The notes under the pieces: generated by a model | Databases searched by the model: none | What the model saw: only the letters and a program-made list of their open reading frames with translations | Told to the model about the DNA's origin: nothing | Program-made: the position numbers and the translations under genes | Shown here: positions 55,883-64,000 of the stretch, piece after piece | Numbering within the stretch: the first letter of the stretch is position 1 | How the letters are laid out: each line of letters opens with the position of its first letter | Origin: an uncultured Bacteroidales bacterium | GTDB lineage: Bacteria > Bacteroidota > Bacteroidia > Bacteroidales > UBA932 | Reading direction: 5' to 3' | DNA length: 64,000 bases | Assembly: GCA_900319855.1 (NCBI GenBank) | Contig: ONQC01000004.1 | Coordinates: 124,001 to 188,000 of the forward strand

Positions 55883-58800
55883 ATGCGGAGGCTTCATCTT
55901 CTGATCCTGTTGCTGTTTGTGGTTTCCAAGGCGATGGGAGTCAATCCGAAAGGATTCTATCTGGATAATCTGGGAAATGCTACGGAACTCCTGTCCGTCA
56001 AATGCATCGGACAGGATGAGGATGGCCTGATCTGGTTCGGTACGGACAAGGGACTGTATCATTTCAACGGCTATTCCGTCAAGTCCTACCTGGGGCGTAT
56101 CAGCAACATCCAGACCCGCTGTATCCTGGCCTTGAACGGCAGTGTGCTGCTCGGCTACAACGGTGGCCTCCTTTCGTTCGACCGGATCGAGGAACAGTTC
56201 CGACAGGTCGAGTACTTCCGGAATGACATCGTCAATACCATCACCCGAAGCGGGGACATCCTGTATATCGGCACGGATTCGGGCCTGTATCAAGTAGAAT
56301 ACAAGGACCTGCATACGCCCGGTGCCATCGCGAAACTGTATTCCGGTTCCGTGCGGACGATGCTGTTGCGCGGCGACCGGATCTGGACCGGTTCCTTCCG
56401 GGACTACGGTTTTTACCATTTACGGGAAGAAAAGTATTATCCGCTTGAATTTGACGAAGATCCATCCCGTTCTCACTTCGTATCGACGATCTATGCCGAA
56501 AATGATTCCACGCTTTGGCTGGGTTCTTCCCGGGCCATGGTCCGGATTGACCTTCCCCAATACAAGGCGACGAACTACCTGCCGATGATCGTGCTCCAGA
56601 CGATCCTGGAAGACCGGGATGGGAATTTCGTACTGGGAACGGATGCCGGCCTGCTGCTGCATGACCGCAAGACCGGGCGGATCGAAAAACTCCGGGACGG
56701 GATCATCACCTCTTCCTTCCAGGACAGGGAGGGAAATTACTGGCTGGGGACGGACAACGGCCTGTTGCTGCTGCGCAGGAACCGGACCGTCACATCCCTG
56801 GCTCCCGGAAATCTCTCCTCCAATATCGTCCCGCAGACCATCCTGAAGGACCGGCGGGGACGGGTCTGGGCCGGTGGCCTGGATGAGATCCAACTCTATG
56901 AACGGAGGGAGAGGGATCCTTATGTCCCCACGTTGTTTTTCTCCGTAGGAAGCCAGACGCATCGCATTCCCCAGAAAGTAAACAAGATTGTCGAGGATCG
57001 GAACCGCGGAGATGTCTATGCGACCTCTGACGGTGGTCTGCTCCGTTTTGACGAGCAGTCACAAAGCTTTCTCCGGATGCCCATCCCCATGGCCCACAAC
57101 TGGGTCTACGATGTCGTGCTGGACCAGGAGGAAATGTGGATTGCCGCATACGACGGACTCTTCCACGTCAGGGACGGGGAGGTCTTGGCCCATCTGACGA
57201 CGAAGGAAGGATTGTCCTCGAACGATGTCGCCCAGGTGATCCATGACCGGTCCGGGCGGATCTGGTGCCTGACCCGGGACCAGGCGGTATACCGGATCGA
57301 TCCGGAAGGAAGTGGCCCGGAACGTTTCCCCGTTGAGGATTATGTAAGCAATCCGTATGTGGATTATATCCTTTCCGATTTGGAAGAAACGGTCTGGATC
57401 GCTTCGAAGAATGAGTTGATACAGGTCCATACGCTGCCGGAGGGATTCGAAGTCCGGAAAGTCATCCTTTCGTCCAATGCCGAGATGGCGGTCTATTCGC
57501 TCGCCGATATCCAGGGAAGGATCTGGATCTGTTCTTCCGCAGGGGTCTTCTTTGTGAACAAGCGGAGCGGGGAGATCTGTCGTTTCTCTTCCGGAAAGAA
57601 TTATGTGAGCCTGGCGTATGACCGCGAGACGGAGCGGCTGCTGGCCGGAACGACCGGACGGGTGGACGCGATTCCGTTCACGGAGATCGAACGCTTGTCC
57701 GGAGAGAGACTGAGCCCCGTCTATATCAATTCCATGCTGGTCAACGAGAGTCGGAATGTCTCTCGGAAGGAATTGGCTGACGGCGAGATCGTTCTGGGCA
57801 ACAAGGAGAACAACCTCGACATCACGTTCTCGGATTACCGGTATGGCAGTGACCTGCTTCACCGTTTCGTCTATCGCCTCGATGGTCCCGGATCGCCGTG
57901 GAAGGAAGTGCTTTCCAACAATCTGATCACCGTCGGAAACCTCAAGGCCGGAAAGTACGCCCTGCAGATTTCATCCGGTTCTCCGGGAGAGGATGTACCG
58001 ACGTTGTTGACCATCCGGATCAAACGTCCTTTCTTCCTGTCGACGCCGATGATTCTGGCCTATCTGCTGCTGTTCGGCATGCTCCTGTATGTCTTGGCGC
58101 GGCTGGCCAAACTGCAGAACAACCTCATGGTTGAAAGGAAAGAACGCAACCTGCTTCATGAGCAGTTCCGGCAGAAGGAAGAGTTTTTCACGACGGTCTC
58201 CCATGAATTCAAGACACCGCTGAGTCTGATCCTCGCTCCCCTGAACAAACTGCTCCACGAGCCGCATGATGAGGAGACCATGAAGATGCTGACCATCGCC
58301 AATGACAACGCGACGAAGCTCAATGGTTTGGTACATAATACTTTGGATTTTTATCGGAATACATCGAACGCTCCGGTCGACCTGATCCGGATCGATACGG
58401 ATTTTGTCGAATTCGTCCGGTCCATCTTCCAGACCTTCAAGGATAATTATCCCAAACACGAATTCATCTTCAGCAGCAGCCAGCCCCGGATCATCACCAG
58501 CATCGATTACGTGAAGATGGAGATGGCGATCAGCAACCTGTTGTCCAATGCGTGCAAATATACGCCGGAAGGGGGATCCGTCATCCTGACGTTGGAACAG
58601 GACAGGGAACGGGACCAGGTCGTCATGAGGCTGTCGGATACCGGCATCGGCATCCCTCCGGAGGAGATACCGTATATTTTCCGCCGCTATTATGAGTCTT
58701 CCCGCACAAAGGGAAGCAACTACGACGGGACGGGCGTCGGGCTGTCCATTATCAAGAATGTCATCGAGAGCCATGGCGGCCGCATCGCCGCGGAATCGGA

Positions 58801-59671
58801 TGATTCCGGTTCGACCTTTACGGTTATCCTTCCCTGCAAGGAAACAGAGACGGAGAGCGACAGCCGGAGCGAGGATGCCGCCAAATCCGAGGCGGACAAA
58901 CCGCTTATTGTCATCGTTGAAGACAATGCTCCGATGTGCGCGTTCCTGGAAGAAGTCTTGTCCGATAAGTACAAATGCATTTCCTCCGCCAATGGCAAGA
59001 GCGGCCTGAAACTGTGCAAGGACGTCCTGCCGGACCTGATCATTTCCGATGTGATGATGCCCGTAATGGACGGACTGGAGATGTGCCGGCAGATCCGGGA
59101 TTGCAAACCGCTTTCCCTGGTCCCGATCATCCTGCTGACCGCCAAGGGCGATGTGGAAACCGAGAGGAAAAGCATTGATATGAACATAGATGCGTTTATT
59201 CCAAAACCCTTCGACCTGCCCGTCCTGCTGTCCAAGATCGATCAGTTGATGGCGAACCGGCAGCGGATGGAACAGAAACTGCGGATGGATTTCATCTCGA
59301 TCCGTCAGGAAGAAACCGAACTCTCTCCCGATGAAAAATTCATCCGGAAAGTGACCGAACTGATCGAAGAGCATCTGGATGATTCGGATTTCTCGGTGTC
59401 CGCTCTGTGTCAATGCGGCGGCTTCAATGAAAAGCAGCTCTATCGGAAAGTCAAGCAGATGACGGGCCTGTCCACGGCGGAGTATATCCGCTCCATCCGA
59501 TTGAAAAAAGCGGCCATGCTGCTCCAAAACGGGAACTTCACCATTGCGGAAGTCATGTATTCCGTAGGCTTTTCCAACGCCTCCTATTTTACCCGGGCTT
59601 TTTCTGCGGAATACGGGAAAACACCTTCTGATTACAAGCGCTCCTACGCCGGCAAAGAACCTTTATCCTGA
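55883..59671 (+). CDS. Hybrid two-component system regulator (HTCS)
   Basis: This one-protein sensor and activator of about 1262 residues senses a glycan in the periplasm and switches on the adjacent PUL. In order it has a signal anchor and two seven-bladed-type propeller repeats (about 25-640; recurring DREGNYWLGTDNGLL units). A Y_Y_Y domain (about 640-715) leads to a membrane helix (about 716-740). Then come a histidine kinase with His774 in SHEFKTPLS, ATPase boxes NLLSNACKYTPEGG, DTGIGIPPEE and GTGVGLSI, a receiver with Asp1056 in SDVMMPVMDG, and an AraC-type DNA-binding end. ATG at 55883 is preferred to an ATG at 55835 inside the terminator T-run. All key residues are present. Confidence 0.95.
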   Translation: MRRLHLLILLLFVVSKAMGVNPKGFYLDNLGNATELLSVKCIGQDEDGLIWFGTDKGLYHFNGYSVKSYLGRISNIQTRCILALNGSVLLGYNGGLLSFDRIEEQFRQVEYFRNDIVNTITRSGDILYIGTDSGLYQVEYKDLHTPGAIAKLYSGSVRTMLLRGDRIWTGSFRDYGFYHLREEKYYPLEFDEDPSRSHFVSTIYAENDSTLWLGSSRAMVRIDLPQYKATNYLPMIVLQTILEDRDGNFVLGTDAGLLLHDRKTGRIEKLRDGIITSSFQDREGNYWLGTDNGLLLLRRNRTVTSLAPGNLSSNIVPQTILKDRRGRVWAGGLDEIQLYERRERDPYVPTLFFSVGSQTHRIPQKVNKIVEDRNRGDVYATSDGGLLRFDEQSQSFLRMPIPMAHNWVYDVVLDQEEMWIAAYDGLFHVRDGEVLAHLTTKEGLSSNDVAQVIHDRSGRIWCLTRDQAVYRIDPEGSGPERFPVEDYVSNPYVDYILSDLEETVWIASKNELIQVHTLPEGFEVRKVILSSNAEMAVYSLADIQGRIWICSSAGVFFVNKRSGEICRFSSGKNYVSLAYDRETERLLAGTTGRVDAIPFTEIERLSGERLSPVYINSMLVNESRNVSRKELADGEIVLGNKENNLDITFSDYRYGSDLLHRFVYRLDGPGSPWKEVLSNNLITVGNLKAGKYALQISSGSPGEDVPTLLTIRIKRPFFLSTPMILAYLLLFGMLLYVLARLAKLQNNLMVERKERNLLHEQFRQKEEFFTTVSHEFKTPLSLILAPLNKLLHEPHDEETMKMLTIANDNATKLNGLVHNTLDFYRNTSNAPVDLIRIDTDFVEFVRSIFQTFKDNYPKHEFIFSSSQPRIITSIDYVKMEMAISNLLSNACKYTPEGGSVILTLEQDRERDQVVMRLSDTGIGIPPEEIPYIFRRYYESSRTKGSNYDGTGVGLSIIKNVIESHGGRIAAESDDSGSTFTVILPCKETETESDSRSEDAAKSEADKPLIVIVEDNAPMCAFLEEVLSDKYKCISSANGKSGLKLCKDVLPDLIISDVMMPVMDGLEMCRQIRDCKPLSLVPIILLTAKGDVETERKSIDMNIDAFIPKPFDLPVLLSKIDQLMANRQRMEQKLRMDFISIRQEETELSPDEKFIRKVTELIEEHLDDSDFSVSALCQCGGFNEKQLYRKVKQMTGLSTAEYIRSIRLKKAAMLLQNGNFTIAEVMYSVGFSNASYFTRAFSAEYGKTPSDYKRSYAGKEPLS

Positions 59672-59681
59672 GCTTATTAAA

Positions 59682-59711
59682 ACGGTTTGGTAAAGAGATT
59701 GTCCGAACCGT
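59682..59711. promoter_or_regulatory. Inverted repeat between HTCS and susC
   Basis: ACGGTTTGG (59682-59690) and CCGAACCGT (59703-59711) are complementary at 8 of 9 positions with a 12-base spacer. It may be an HTCS binding site or a weak terminator; no T-run follows. Confidence 0.45.
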
Positions 59712-59716
59712 GTCAA

Positions 59717-59744
59717 GGCTTTAAAAGCCGATTGGCTACTTTTG
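59717..59744 (+). promoter_or_regulatory. susC promoter with overlapping palindrome
   Basis: TACTTTTG (59737-59744) is an exact -7 box, 29 bases before the susC ATG. No TTTG lies at -33; instead the palindrome GGCTTT-A-AAAGCC (59717-59729) covers that region, as expected for an activator-dependent promoter. Confidence 0.6.
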
Positions 59745-59773
59745 TTTCCGTAAGCTAAAACAAACGCCAACTT

Positions 59774-62700
59774 ATGAAACAAAAGTTCAGCTTTTTCAAA
59801 TCAATGCTCACAGTGCTGCTCCTTGCGCAGGCAACCTTGTTGTCTGCACAGAGTGTCAGCATCAGGGGTACGATCCTGGATCAGGACAATCAGCCCCTGG
59901 CAGGTGTGACCGTCATGGAGCAAGGCACCATGAACGGCACCGCTACTGACCTTGATGGGAAATTCGAATTCAGGGCATCTGGTCCTTCGGCGCAGGTCGA
60001 GATCAGCTGCATCGGTTTCCGATCACGTACTTTTGCTGCCTCCGAACTCGCAAGCATGAGCACCATCGTTTTGGAAGTCGATTCCGAAATGGTGGAAGAA
60101 GCCGTCGTCATCGGTTACGGTGACGTCAAGAAAGAGGACCTGACCGGTTCCGTGTCCGTGATCAAGGCGGATGAAATCAACCGCGGATCGATCAGCGACT
60201 CCTATGAACTTCTCCGTGGCAAGAGTTCCGGCGTCATGATCATTCCTGGCAACGGTGCTCCGGGTTCCGGTGCTCAGATCCGGATCCGTGGTGCGGCTTC
60301 CCTGAACGCCTCGAACAACCCGCTCCTTGTTGTGGACGGTGTCACCATCACCCACGGCGACCTCTCCATGATCAACCCGGATGACATCGACTCCTTCACC
60401 ATCCTCAAGGACGCCTCCGCAACCGCCATCTACGGTTCCCGTGCTTCCAACGGCGTTATCCTGGTGACGACCAAGAAGGGTGCCCTGTCCGGCCTCCGGA
60501 TTTCTTATAATGGTACGTTCAGCCTCAATCAGAATTCCTCCCGTCTGGATATGATGAGCGCGAGTGAATTCCGCTCTTTCCTGAAAGAACGTTTTCCCGA
60601 CCAGGCGGCGGCGTTTGATGGAGGTGCCAGCACCGACTGGCAGGATGAGGTGACCAAGCTCGGCATCTCCACGACCCATACCCTAAGCGTGGCCGGTAAC
60701 ACGAAGACCGGCAAGTTCCCGTGGCGCGTGTCCGGCGGTTATTCCCACGAGGGCGGTACCATCGTGGGTTCTTATAATAACAGAGGTACCGTCAATGCTT
60801 CCATCACTCCTTCCTTGCTGGATGACCACCTGCAGCTGACCCTCTCCTTCAACGGATCGATGACCGAAGGCTACAACCGCAACGTCATGAGTTTCGCGGC
60901 CCGCTTCAATCCGACCATGCCGGTGCATTTCACCAATTCGGACGGCAGCATCGACTATTCGACCCTCAATGGTTGGTTCAACTATGGTACGGGGAAGGGT
61001 GCTGATTTCGCTCCGAACCAGCAGTCTTACTACCAGGAGGCTGAAAACCCGGTCGGCCGTGCCCTGGGCGCCACCCACTCGGGCGCCCGTTTCAATACGG
61101 TTCTGAATGCAAAGGCGGTCTATAAGATCCACGGCTTCGAAGACCTCAAACTGACGGCCTCCTATGCGCTGGAAAGCCGCTTCTCAAAGACGACCAGCGG
61201 TGACAAGGTCGGTTCCTACCGGGCTGCCCTCAATCAGACGGCGCCGGGCGTCGGTACCTACAATTATACGGACAACAAGCGGGACAATACCCTGATTGAA
61301 ATCTTCGCCAACTACAACCACGATTTCTCGGGTCACAAGATCGATGCGATGGCCGGTTACACCTGGAACCGCAACTATACGCACAACTATTCCGAGACCC
61401 GCTTCGCCGATGTTTATCAGGAGCATCAGAAGGATGAGGTCTTCGGTAACCCGACGACCAATGATCAGGAGAATATCCTGCTGTCCTTCTTCGGACGTCT
61501 CAATTACTCCTTCAAGAGCCGTTATCTGTTTACGTTCACTCTTCGTGACGACGCGTCCTCCCGTTTCTCTCCGAAGAACCGCTGGGGCCTCTTCCCGTCC
61601 GTAGCGTTGGCCTGGAACCTGGCTGAAGAGAACTTCATCAAGCAGATCAACGAGATTTCCACCATGAAGATCCGTCTGGGGTGGGGTGTGACCGGTCAGC
61701 AGGATATCGGTTCCAATTATCCGTACATTCCGCGTGCCAGCATTTCCACCAGCGTGACAAGCCGCTATAACATGGGCGACTTCGGCGACAGCTACTATCT
61801 GACTCCGGCCGCCTACGATCCGAATATCAAGTGGGAAGAGACCACCACCAAGAACGTCGGTCTCGACCTGGGCTTCCTCAAAGACCGGATCACGGCCTCC
61901 TTCGACTGGTATCAGCGTGACACCAAGGACCTGCTCAACAGCGTGTATGTCCCGTTCGGTATCAACTTCTCCAACACCCTGCTGACCAACGTTGGTTCCA
62001 TCCGGAACAAGGGCTTCGAGTTTACGTTCAATTTCATCCCCGTGAGTACCCGCGACTGGAACGTGTCGATCGGCCTGAACGGAACCTTCCAGAGCACCAA
62101 GTTCACCAAGCTGACCACCACAGACGATCCGAACTACGGTGTCCCGACCGGCCAGATTTCCGCGACCAAGGAAGGTCACCTGGAACTGCATAAGGTCGGA
62201 TATGCTCCGTATTCCTTCTATTGCTACCAGCAGGCCTACGATGCGGATGGCAACCCGGTCCAGAATGCTGCGGTTGACCGCAATGGTGACGGCATCATCA
62301 CGGATGATGACCGCTACATGGTCGGCAAGAAGCCGGCTCCGGATTTCTTCGGCGGTATCAATTTCAAGGTCAGTTACAAACAGTGGGACTTCGGCTTCAA
62401 CGGCCACGGCTCCATCGGTAACTACCTCTTCAATGATATCAACGGCTTCGCCTCCTCTTCTGCTACGGACTTCGGCTTCGGCTTTATCCCGAACTTCCAC
62501 AAATATGTCCTGGAGCACGACTGGCGTGCGGCCAATGTCCCTGCACAGAGTTACAGCGATATGTTCCTGGAGGATGCGTCCTTCTTCCGGATGGATGACA
62601 TCAACCTGGGCTACACCTTCAAGACCCGCAAGTGGAATGCCAACTACCGGCTGGCCTTCAGCGTCCAGAACGCTTTCGTCATAACCAAGTACTCCGGTAT

Positions 62701-62821
62701 GGATCCGGAAGGCATCGATGCCACGGGTATCGATACCCAGACGACGGGTACCTCCATGAGCAATGTCATCTTCTGGCCTCGCCCGAGGGTGTATTCGCTG
62801 CGTCTTACCATCAAATTCTAA
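59774..62821 (+). CDS. SusC/RagA family TonB-dependent outer-membrane transporter
   Basis: The 1015-residue protein imports oligosaccharides bound by its SusD-like lid. It has a signal peptide (cut near LSA/Q26) and a carboxypeptidase-D-like domain (27-105: VSIRGTILDQDNQPLAGVTVMEQG ... DLDGKFEF). A TonB-box region is followed by the plug (VVIGYGDVKKEDLTGSVSVIKADEI, then RIRGAASLNASNNPLLVVDGV and ILKDASATAIYGSRASNGVILVTTKKG). A 22-strand barrel ends at YSLRLTIKF. It is directly followed by susD-like, and both are probably controlled by the HTCS upstream. Confidence 0.96.
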   Translation: MKQKFSFFKSMLTVLLLAQATLLSAQSVSIRGTILDQDNQPLAGVTVMEQGTMNGTATDLDGKFEFRASGPSAQVEISCIGFRSRTFAASELASMSTIVLEVDSEMVEEAVVIGYGDVKKEDLTGSVSVIKADEINRGSISDSYELLRGKSSGVMIIPGNGAPGSGAQIRIRGAASLNASNNPLLVVDGVTITHGDLSMINPDDIDSFTILKDASATAIYGSRASNGVILVTTKKGALSGLRISYNGTFSLNQNSSRLDMMSASEFRSFLKERFPDQAAAFDGGASTDWQDEVTKLGISTTHTLSVAGNTKTGKFPWRVSGGYSHEGGTIVGSYNNRGTVNASITPSLLDDHLQLTLSFNGSMTEGYNRNVMSFAARFNPTMPVHFTNSDGSIDYSTLNGWFNYGTGKGADFAPNQQSYYQEAENPVGRALGATHSGARFNTVLNAKAVYKIHGFEDLKLTASYALESRFSKTTSGDKVGSYRAALNQTAPGVGTYNYTDNKRDNTLIEIFANYNHDFSGHKIDAMAGYTWNRNYTHNYSETRFADVYQEHQKDEVFGNPTTNDQENILLSFFGRLNYSFKSRYLFTFTLRDDASSRFSPKNRWGLFPSVALAWNLAEENFIKQINEISTMKIRLGWGVTGQQDIGSNYPYIPRASISTSVTSRYNMGDFGDSYYLTPAAYDPNIKWEETTTKNVGLDLGFLKDRITASFDWYQRDTKDLLNSVYVPFGINFSNTLLTNVGSIRNKGFEFTFNFIPVSTRDWNVSIGLNGTFQSTKFTKLTTTDDPNYGVPTGQISATKEGHLELHKVGYAPYSFYCYQQAYDADGNPVQNAAVDRNGDGIITDDDRYMVGKKPAPDFFGGINFKVSYKQWDFGFNGHGSIGNYLFNDINGFASSSATDFGFGFIPNFHKYVLEHDWRAANVPAQSYSDMFLEDASFFRMDDINLGYTFKTRKWNANYRLAFSVQNAFVITKYSGMDPEGIDATGIDTQTTGTSMSNVIFWPRPRVYSLRLTIKF

Positions 62822-62832
62822 AACGAAACATC

Positions 62833-64000
62833 ATGAAGAAAATATTTTCACTTTCCGCGATCTTTGCGGTCGGTCTGACAGTCTCTTCATGTCTGGGCAC
62901 GTTGGATACGCTGCCGTTGAATGAAACGGACTTTACGGCCGACACGGCATACGGTTCCGAAGAAGGCAATTACATTGCCGGCCTGACCAAGGTGTATACC
63001 TGTTTTGTCAACACCAGCGACCTGCAGGTTGCGGATACGGGTTCCTCCGAATTCATCCGTGCCCAATGGAACATCAATGAATGCAGCACGGACGAAGCGA
63101 AGAGCGCTATGCAGCAGGACTCCTGGGTCAAGGATATCAACGAAAACGCCTGGAGCGTCGCTGAAAACGCCGCGACCTATGCCACGTATGCCCGCAGCAT
63201 GCATGGAATCTCTTATGCGAATGAATTCCTTCGTCAGACTTCCGACGACAAGTTGGACAGCCGTGGCGTTGCAGATGCCCTCAAGACCAAGATCCATGGC
63301 TTCCGCAATGAAGCCCGCATCATCCGTGCCTATTTCTATTGGGCGTTGATCGATACGTTCGGCAATGTTCCGAAGGTGACCGAAGAGACCGAGGTCGGCG
63401 CTACGCCGCCGGAGCAGGCTACCCGTCAGGAACTGTTCGACTATGTCGTAACCGAATTGAAGGAATTGATGGATTCTCCGGATACCCCGGCTGCCCGCAG
63501 CAATTATCCTCGCGTGGATAAAGGTTCTGCTGCCGGCCTGCTGGTCCGTATGTATATCAATGCCGAAGTCTATACCGGCAAGGCCATGTGGTCGGAAGCG
63601 AAGACAACCTGCGAAAAAATCTTCGGGATGGGTTATGGCCTCTGCCCCGAGTATTCCTGGCTGTTCTGTGGTGACAACGGTGAGAATCCGGAAGCCATTA
63701 AGGAAATGCTGATGGCTGTCTTCTATGATGCTGACCGTTATCGCGGCAGATGGGGCGGTACGACCTATCTGACGTCCGGTGCTGTTTCTGCCGATTCTAA
63801 AGCGCTGATCGGTGACAGTGACTCCTGGTCCAGTATCCGTACGACCAATGCATTTGTCACAAAGCATTTCAATGTGACCAACGTGGATCCTGTAACCGGT
63901 ACCTATGACTGCGAAGATGACCGTGGCAAGTTGTTCTACATCAAGGGTCGTATCGGTACGATTACGAACATCTCTGATTTCAACCAGGGTTGGGAAGTCC
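62833..64000 (+). CDS. SusD/RagB family glycan-binding lipoprotein (partial)
   Basis: The gene starts 11 bp after susC and runs off the window at 64000 with about 389 codons visible. It has a lipobox (VSSC, Cys20) and the SusD helical TPR-type fold (HGFRNEARIIRAYFYWALIDTFGNVPKVTEET, the family hallmark, and RVDKGSAAGLLVRMYINAEVYTGKAMW). It would cap the SusC barrel and capture the polysaccharide at the cell surface. The stop codon lies outside the window. Confidence 0.95.
   Translation, partial: MKKIFSLSAIFAVGLTVSSCLGTLDTLPLNETDFTADTAYGSEEGNYIAGLTKVYTCFVNTSDLQVADTGSSEFIRAQWNINECSTDEAKSAMQQDSWVKDINENAWSVAENAATYATYARSMHGISYANEFLRQTSDDKLDSRGVADALKTKIHGFRNEARIIRAYFYWALIDTFGNVPKVTEETEVGATPPEQATRQELFDYVVTELKELMDSPDTPAARSNYPRVDKGSAAGLLVRMYINAEVYTGKAMWSEAKTTCEKIFGMGYGLCPEYSWLFCGDNGENPEAIKEMLMAVFYDADRYRGRWGGTTYLTSGAVSADSKALIGDSDSWSSIRTTNAFVTKHFNVTNVDPVTGTYDCEDDRGKLFYIKGRIGTITNISDFNQGWEV

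Noticed and set aside
1-64000. CRISPR array, rRNA operon, prophage or integrative element
   Set aside because: No regularly spaced repeats, no rRNA-like sequence, and no integrase, relaxase or phage structural genes were seen.

Overview
The window is a piece of a Bacteroidales chromosome, probably from a G+C-rich gut or rumen lineage (Alistipes-like or an uncultured relative; the genus cannot be fixed from this sequence). The evidence is a SusC/SusD pair behind a hybrid two-component regulator, an Mfa/FimA-type fimbrial cluster, DUF3737, DUF5683 and DUF4332 proteins, and the parA-parB-DUF5683-lytic transglycosylase gene order. Many start regions also carry the Bacteroidetes promoter pair TTTG (-33) and TAnnTTTG (-7), while Shine-Dalgarno sequences are mostly absent. 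There is no rRNA, CRISPR array, prophage or intact insertion sequence.

Layout. 1-6 kb: end of an unknown gene, then a leftward operon of a MATE exporter, DUF3737 protein, PatB-type C-S lyase and a large EF-hand membrane protein. 6-7.3 kb: an AT-rich patch with a possible small RNA and two unknown envelope genes. 7.4-8.3 kb: tmRNA (ssrA) and a small HEAIH protein. 8.3-9.5 kb: a secreted GH53 galactanase whose two barrel halves are in swapped order. 9.5-13.7 kb: fimbrial operon led by a short SSB. 14-25 kb: M3 peptidase, nucleoside permease, a frameshifted tgt, LptF/G permease, dut, murF and two tandem secreted esterases. 25-36 kb: PAP2 phosphatase, obgE, an Hpt-Adk fusion, an HhH outer-membrane protein, the parAB operon and priA. 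36-41 kb: an operon for oxidative breakdown of (probably aromatic) amino acids: iorA, iorB, an aminotransferase and a CoA-transferase. 41-44 kb: overlapping DUF1846, Nudix-HD fusion and AlkD genes. 44-47 kb: AraC regulator divergent from a Cys-nucleophile hydrolase and a cyclophilin-like lipoprotein, then greA. 47-49 kb: an ECF sigma operon. 49-56 kb: three tRNA genes, an S9 peptidase, DUF4332 and a GH3 beta-glucosidase. 56-64 kb: the start of a polysaccharide utilization locus (HTCS regulator, SusC, partial SusD).

How the genes work together. The carbohydrate genes (GH53, esterases, GH3, HTCS/SusC/SusD) point to a plant-polysaccharide degrader. The S9 and M3 peptidases, aminotransferase, IOR and CoA-transferase point to peptide fermentation as a second energy source. 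The most unusual items are the circularly permuted GH53, the tRNA-Pro with an AGG anticodon, a perfect 23-bp palindrome that includes the 3' end of tRNA-Val, the frameshifted tgt, and the Hpt-Adk and Nudix-HD fusions.
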